Source: Candidatus Thorarchaeota archaeon
GTDB lineage: Archaea; Asgardarchaeota; Thorarchaeia; Thorarchaeales; Thorarchaeaceae
Assembly: GCA_030642465.1 (NCBI GenBank)
Contig: DAOWNS010000069.1
Coordinates: 1 to 8,153, forward strand
Reading direction: 5' to 3'
DNA: 8,153 bases
The position numbers and the translations under genes were made by a program. How positions within the stretch are numbered: position 1 is the stretch's first letter; each line of letters opens with the position of its first letter. Under the pieces are notes generated by a model, which did no database searches, had not been told where the DNA came from, and saw only the letters and a program-made list of their open reading frames with translations. Shown here piece by piece: positions 6,259 to 8,153 of this stretch.

Positions 6259-6999
6259 ATTGACTTGCGCGCCCTTGAACATGTCAAGCAGCTCTAGCAA
6301 GGATTCAATCACAATTGTGCCCTTAGGTGCCTTCTCAGCCTCTTTGGGGTCCGCCCACGTCACAAGTATTGGGACCATGTCAGCTCTGGCCGCGGCAACG
6401 ACATCCACATCTACCCAATTCCCAACGTAGGCGCATAATCTCGGATTCACGCCTACATCATCTGCAGCCATAATGAGGCTGTAAGGATTCGGCTTTGCGT
6501 ACCCTAGCACCCCTGTCCATCTCACTGTGGAGAATAGATTATACACGCCTGCTTTCTTGAGGGATGCTACTGGATTATCGTGGCGCCTTGTAACGAGCCC
6601 AAGTCTATAGCCTCGAGCGTGAAGTTCTTTCAGAATCGTTATGGCATCATCCGTGAAGGTTTCGTAATCTCCCTCCATTATCTCCTTTTTCCACGCTCGT
6701 TCAATTCGTAGGATTGTGGAATCGCCAATATCCACGATGCCAAGTGATTCGAAAAACCTCCTATAAAAATCAATCCAATGCTCTGGATCAGCTCCCCACA
6801 GTGGACCAACGTTATGGTCCAGCTGAAACTGATCCATCTGAGCGTCCCCTCTCGTTATGGCCAAGTTGAAGGTTTCTTGAGAGAATTGACTCGTGTTGAT
6901 CCCATGATTCTCGGAAAGTTTCTTGAACATTGAAAACGGAGACTCTCGTGTCCTTGTGAGAGTGTGATGCAAATCAAACAGGATCGCCTTGACATTCAA
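6253..6999 (-). CDS. HAD-superfamily hydrolase-like protein with altered catalytic motifs
   Basis: From the TTG at 6999 the protein has 248 residues, a normal HAD length. Motif I is ILFDLHHTLTRT: the Asp nucleophile (Asp9) is kept, but the second Asp of DxDxT is His11. Motif II is LVTRRH (Thr137). Motif III is the Lys of YAKPNP (Lys169). Motif IV is YVGNWVDVDVVAAARADM, where the usual GD is GN (Asn194) and the later Asp199 is kept. A helical cap lies between motifs I and II (about residues 20-115). HAD proteins of this type are mostly cytosolic small-molecule phosphatases, but the loss of the general acid/base Asp argues for another reaction or weak activity. An upstream in-frame GTG at 7029 would add ten residues. 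The TTG is preferred because AGGAAGTG lies seven bases before it and a TATA-like box predicts transcription starting after the GTG. Confidence 0.88.
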   Translation of the reverse strand: MNVKAILFDLHHTLTRTRESPFSMFKKLSENHGINTSQFSQETFNLAITRGDAQMDQFQLDHNVGPLWGADPEHWIDFYRRFFESLGIVDIGDSTILRIERAWKKEIMEGDYETFTDDAITILKELHARGYRLGLVTRRHDNPVASLKKAGVYNLFSTVRWTGVLGYAKPNPYSLIMAADDVGVNPRLCAYVGNWVDVDVVAAARADMVPILVTWADPKEAEKAPKGTIVIESLLELLDMFKGAQVNS

Positions 7000-7006
7000 G
7001 TGAGAA

Positions 7007-7014
7007 CACTTCCT
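7007..7014 (-). promoter_or_regulatory. Ribosome binding site supporting a TTG start of the HAD gene
   Basis: Read on the minus strand this is AGGAAGTG, one mismatch from the GGAGGTG core, seven bases before TTG at 6999. The competing GTG at 7029 has no purine-rich site before it. The resulting protein starts eight codons before the motif I Asp, typical for this family. Confidence 0.5.
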
Positions 7015-7040
7015 ACGTTCATCGAACACCAGATGGGCGC

Positions 7041-7048
7041 TTTTATTT
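7041..7048 (-). promoter_or_regulatory. TATA-like box for the HAD gene
   Basis: The minus strand reads AAATAAAA here. Transcription about 26 bases downstream would start near 7018, just ahead of the ribosome binding site at 7014-7007. That would exclude the GTG at 7029 from the message. Confidence 0.4.
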
Positions 7049-7121
7049 GATGGCTTCTCCTATAGCCTCTCTTGAATTTGAAAATGTGACGGGCAAACGC
7101 TCCATGTGACAGTTGACGGTG

Positions 7122-7227
7122 CAAAGATTTCTTCATTCCCGTTTGAAACACTTGCTTGTGCGCCTACTTGAGCGCATAAGGTTTCTGCAGGCGGCTCCTT
7201 AGATACTGCAGAAGCGCGAAATCTGTG
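7122..7227 (+). ncRNA. Candidate multi-branched structured RNA (unidentified)
   Basis: The 284-base gap between the HAD gene and the membrane-protein gene contains nested inverted repeats. Closing stem: 7122-7131 with 7218-7227, nine of ten pairs. Inside are a weak four-pair hairpin (7132-7135/7144-7147), a nine-pair hairpin (7155-7163/7172-7180, one G-U, eight-base loop) and, starting at the very next base, a ten-pair hairpin (7181-7190/7206-7215, one U-G, 15-base loop). The two wobble pairs only work if the plus strand is the RNA. The arm sizes do not fit tRNA and no known RNA family was recognised. It could be a small RNA or a leader element of the gene at 7314. The stem pairing is directly seen; that it is transcribed is inference. 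The rest of the gap shows no convincing gene. Confidence 0.3.
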
Positions 7228-7262
7228 AAACCCGGTATCATCCCCCCCACTATTGTTCAGGA

Positions 7263-7270
7263 CTTTAAAT
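7263..7270 (+). promoter_or_regulatory. TATA box for the membrane-protein gene
   Basis: CTTTAAAT closely resembles the archaeal TATA consensus. A start about 26 bases downstream would give a leader of roughly 20 bases containing GGTG (7303-7306), which sits seven bases before the ATG at 7314. Confidence 0.5.
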
Positions 7271-7313
7271 TGCATTGTGCTCGAGCTGAATTGATACAAG
7301 ACGGTGTTTCATA

Positions 7314-8153
7314 ATGCAGATTATCACGGACGTATCCTTCATCCTAGAATTTCTTGCGATAGCAGTTTCCATTGTACTCGCATCTTATCTTATCCTGACT
7401 TGGTACCGACAGGCGAACAGGCTGCTAACAGATCTTCCTCTGATGTTTGGGATTATCTTCATCGGGCACGCCATAAACCAGATCCTGCTTAAGCTTCCAA
7501 TGCTTGGGATATTGGAAGACTCGATAGGATTATTCCGAGTCAGAGCCTTTGTGGTTGGCTGCATCGCTTTGCCGCTTGTTGGCGTGCTTCTACATATCTG
7601 GTTGCCCAAACTCAGAAGGCATCACCTTCGAATCATGGGAGTAGTCACGTTATATTGGGTAATTGTGGCTCTGCTTGGCCCCACAATGGAGATTATCATA
7701 CTCCTGCATCTCCCCGTGATAATCACATTCATGCTTGGGATGGTTATAACGTTCGCAGTGACTTGGAAAACAGGCAGGCTCAAAGAAGTGCGGAGTGACC
7801 TCATGGTGTTCTCCACAATTATGGGTCTCATCAGTCAAGTTGGAATGGTGCCACTGATGAATGCGGGGCTTGGATTCGTGACTGGCATCTTCATGGTGAT
7901 AGGTACTTTGTTTGCTACACTCGCCCTAACTAACCCATGGTACCATTCAGAACAGCAGGTTATTCAGAGTCAAGGCAGTGAGGCAATTACGCCTGTTGCC
8001 ACAGAACATGAAACCAAGAAAGCCTCGTTCTGGTCGAGAGTGGGTCTAATCCCCCTGGGGATACTTCTGCTGACAATCGGCGTTATCTGGCGGAATGTAG
8101 ATGTCTTTATCCTTGGTCTTAGCGAATCATGGCTTAACATATTGCCATGCAAG
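7314..8153 (+). CDS. Polytopic membrane protein, family unknown (3' partial)
   Basis: An uninterrupted frame runs from ATG 7314 to the window edge, giving 280 residues with no stop. Hydrophobic segments lie near residues 10-30, 41-60, 75-96, 107-122, 124-150, 164-183 and 187-206. A hydrophilic loop follows (208-240, rich in Gln, Glu, Thr and Lys), then another hydrophobic segment near 244-258. The first seven helices with short loops form a compact bundle of the kind seen in sensory or transport membrane proteins, but no family motif is visible. Charged residues cluster at likely cytoplasmic loops (KLRRHH at 99-104, KTGRLKEVRSD at 152-162). A GGTG ribosome site and a good TATA box support the start. 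The remaining C-terminus, which could hold a signalling domain, lies outside the window, so function is left open. Confidence 0.8.
   Translation, partial: MQIITDVSFILEFLAIAVSIVLASYLILTWYRQANRLLTDLPLMFGIIFIGHAINQILLKLPMLGILEDSIGLFRVRAFVVGCIALPLVGVLLHIWLPKLRRHHLRIMGVVTLYWVIVALLGPTMEIIILLHLPVIITFMLGMVITFAVTWKTGRLKEVRSDLMVFSTIMGLISQVGMVPLMNAGLGFVTGIFMVIGTLFATLALTNPWYHSEQQVIQSQGSEAITPVATEHETKKASFWSRVGLIPLGILLLTIGVIWRNVDVFILGLSESWLNILPCK

Noticed and set aside
7050..7109. A 19-codon plus-strand frame starting ATG 7050
   Set aside because: It is very short, has no ribosome site and overlaps the promoter region of the HAD gene.
7094..7145. CAAACG (7094-7099) pairing with CGTTTG (7140-7145) as part of the structured RNA
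   Set aside because: It is only six pairs and competes with the weak internal hairpin, so it was left out of the model.
7122..7227. tRNA gene, prompted by the cloverleaf-like closing stem and three hairpins
   Set aside because: The arms are nine and ten pairs with loops of 8 and 15 bases, and no T-loop GGTTCGAATCC-like sequence or D-loop GG is present, so it does not fit a tRNA.
7060..7299. A 79-codon minus-strand open frame in the non-coding gap
   Set aside because: It has no ribosome site or recognisable motif and unlikely composition, and it runs through the inverted-repeat structure.

Overview
The window reads as a piece of an archaeal chromosome. Short intergenic gaps hold AT-rich TATA-like boxes. 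Several starts follow ribosome binding sites close to the archaeal GGAGGTGATC consensus, and GTG or TTG starts are used freely. The mid-range base composition, the lysine/glutamate-rich tails and the many unfamiliar membrane proteins would fit an Asgard-type archaeon such as a Thorarchaeote. That placement is an inference from style, not from a marker gene. No rRNA, tRNA, CRISPR array, insertion sequence or phage gene was seen.

Layout. (1) 2-244 is the charged, low-complexity C-terminal tail of an unidentified protein. (2) 309-1854 holds two genes 34 bases apart: a ten-helix EamA/DMT-type transporter fused at its C-terminus to an Lrp/AsnC ligand-sensing (RAM) domain, then a free-standing RAM-domain protein. 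(3) 1949-3648 is a translationally coupled ABC-2 exporter (ATPase plus permease). (4) 3645-4181 (minus) is a gamma-carbonic-anhydrase-like left-handed beta-helix protein, convergent with the permease and sharing a CTAG as both stop codons. (5) 4306-4701 is a free-standing domain resembling the phosphohistidine swivelling domain of PEP-utilising enzymes, with Glu where the phosphorylated His should be. (6) 4930-6258 is an unrecognised 442-residue protein with a cationic amphipathic or membrane segment and an acidic tail. (7) 6253-6999 (minus) is a HAD-superfamily protein with altered catalytic motifs. (8) 7030-7313 is a non-coding gap that can fold into a multi-branched RNA-like structure and carries promoters for both flanking genes. 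(9) 7314-8153 is the start of a polytopic membrane protein that runs off the window.

How the parts relate. The best-supported functional unit is the transporter/RAM pair. A permease carrying its own amino-acid-type sensor, next to a separate copy of the same fold, suggests transport gated by intracellular effector binding, perhaps through mixed RAM oligomers. The ABC pair is an ordinary two-gene exporter module. The other genes look like separate transcription units. Several of them are divergent members of known enzyme folds (gamma-CA with Lys for Arg, swivelling domain with Glu for His, HAD with altered motifs I and IV), so neofunctionalised enzyme folds recur across this stretch.
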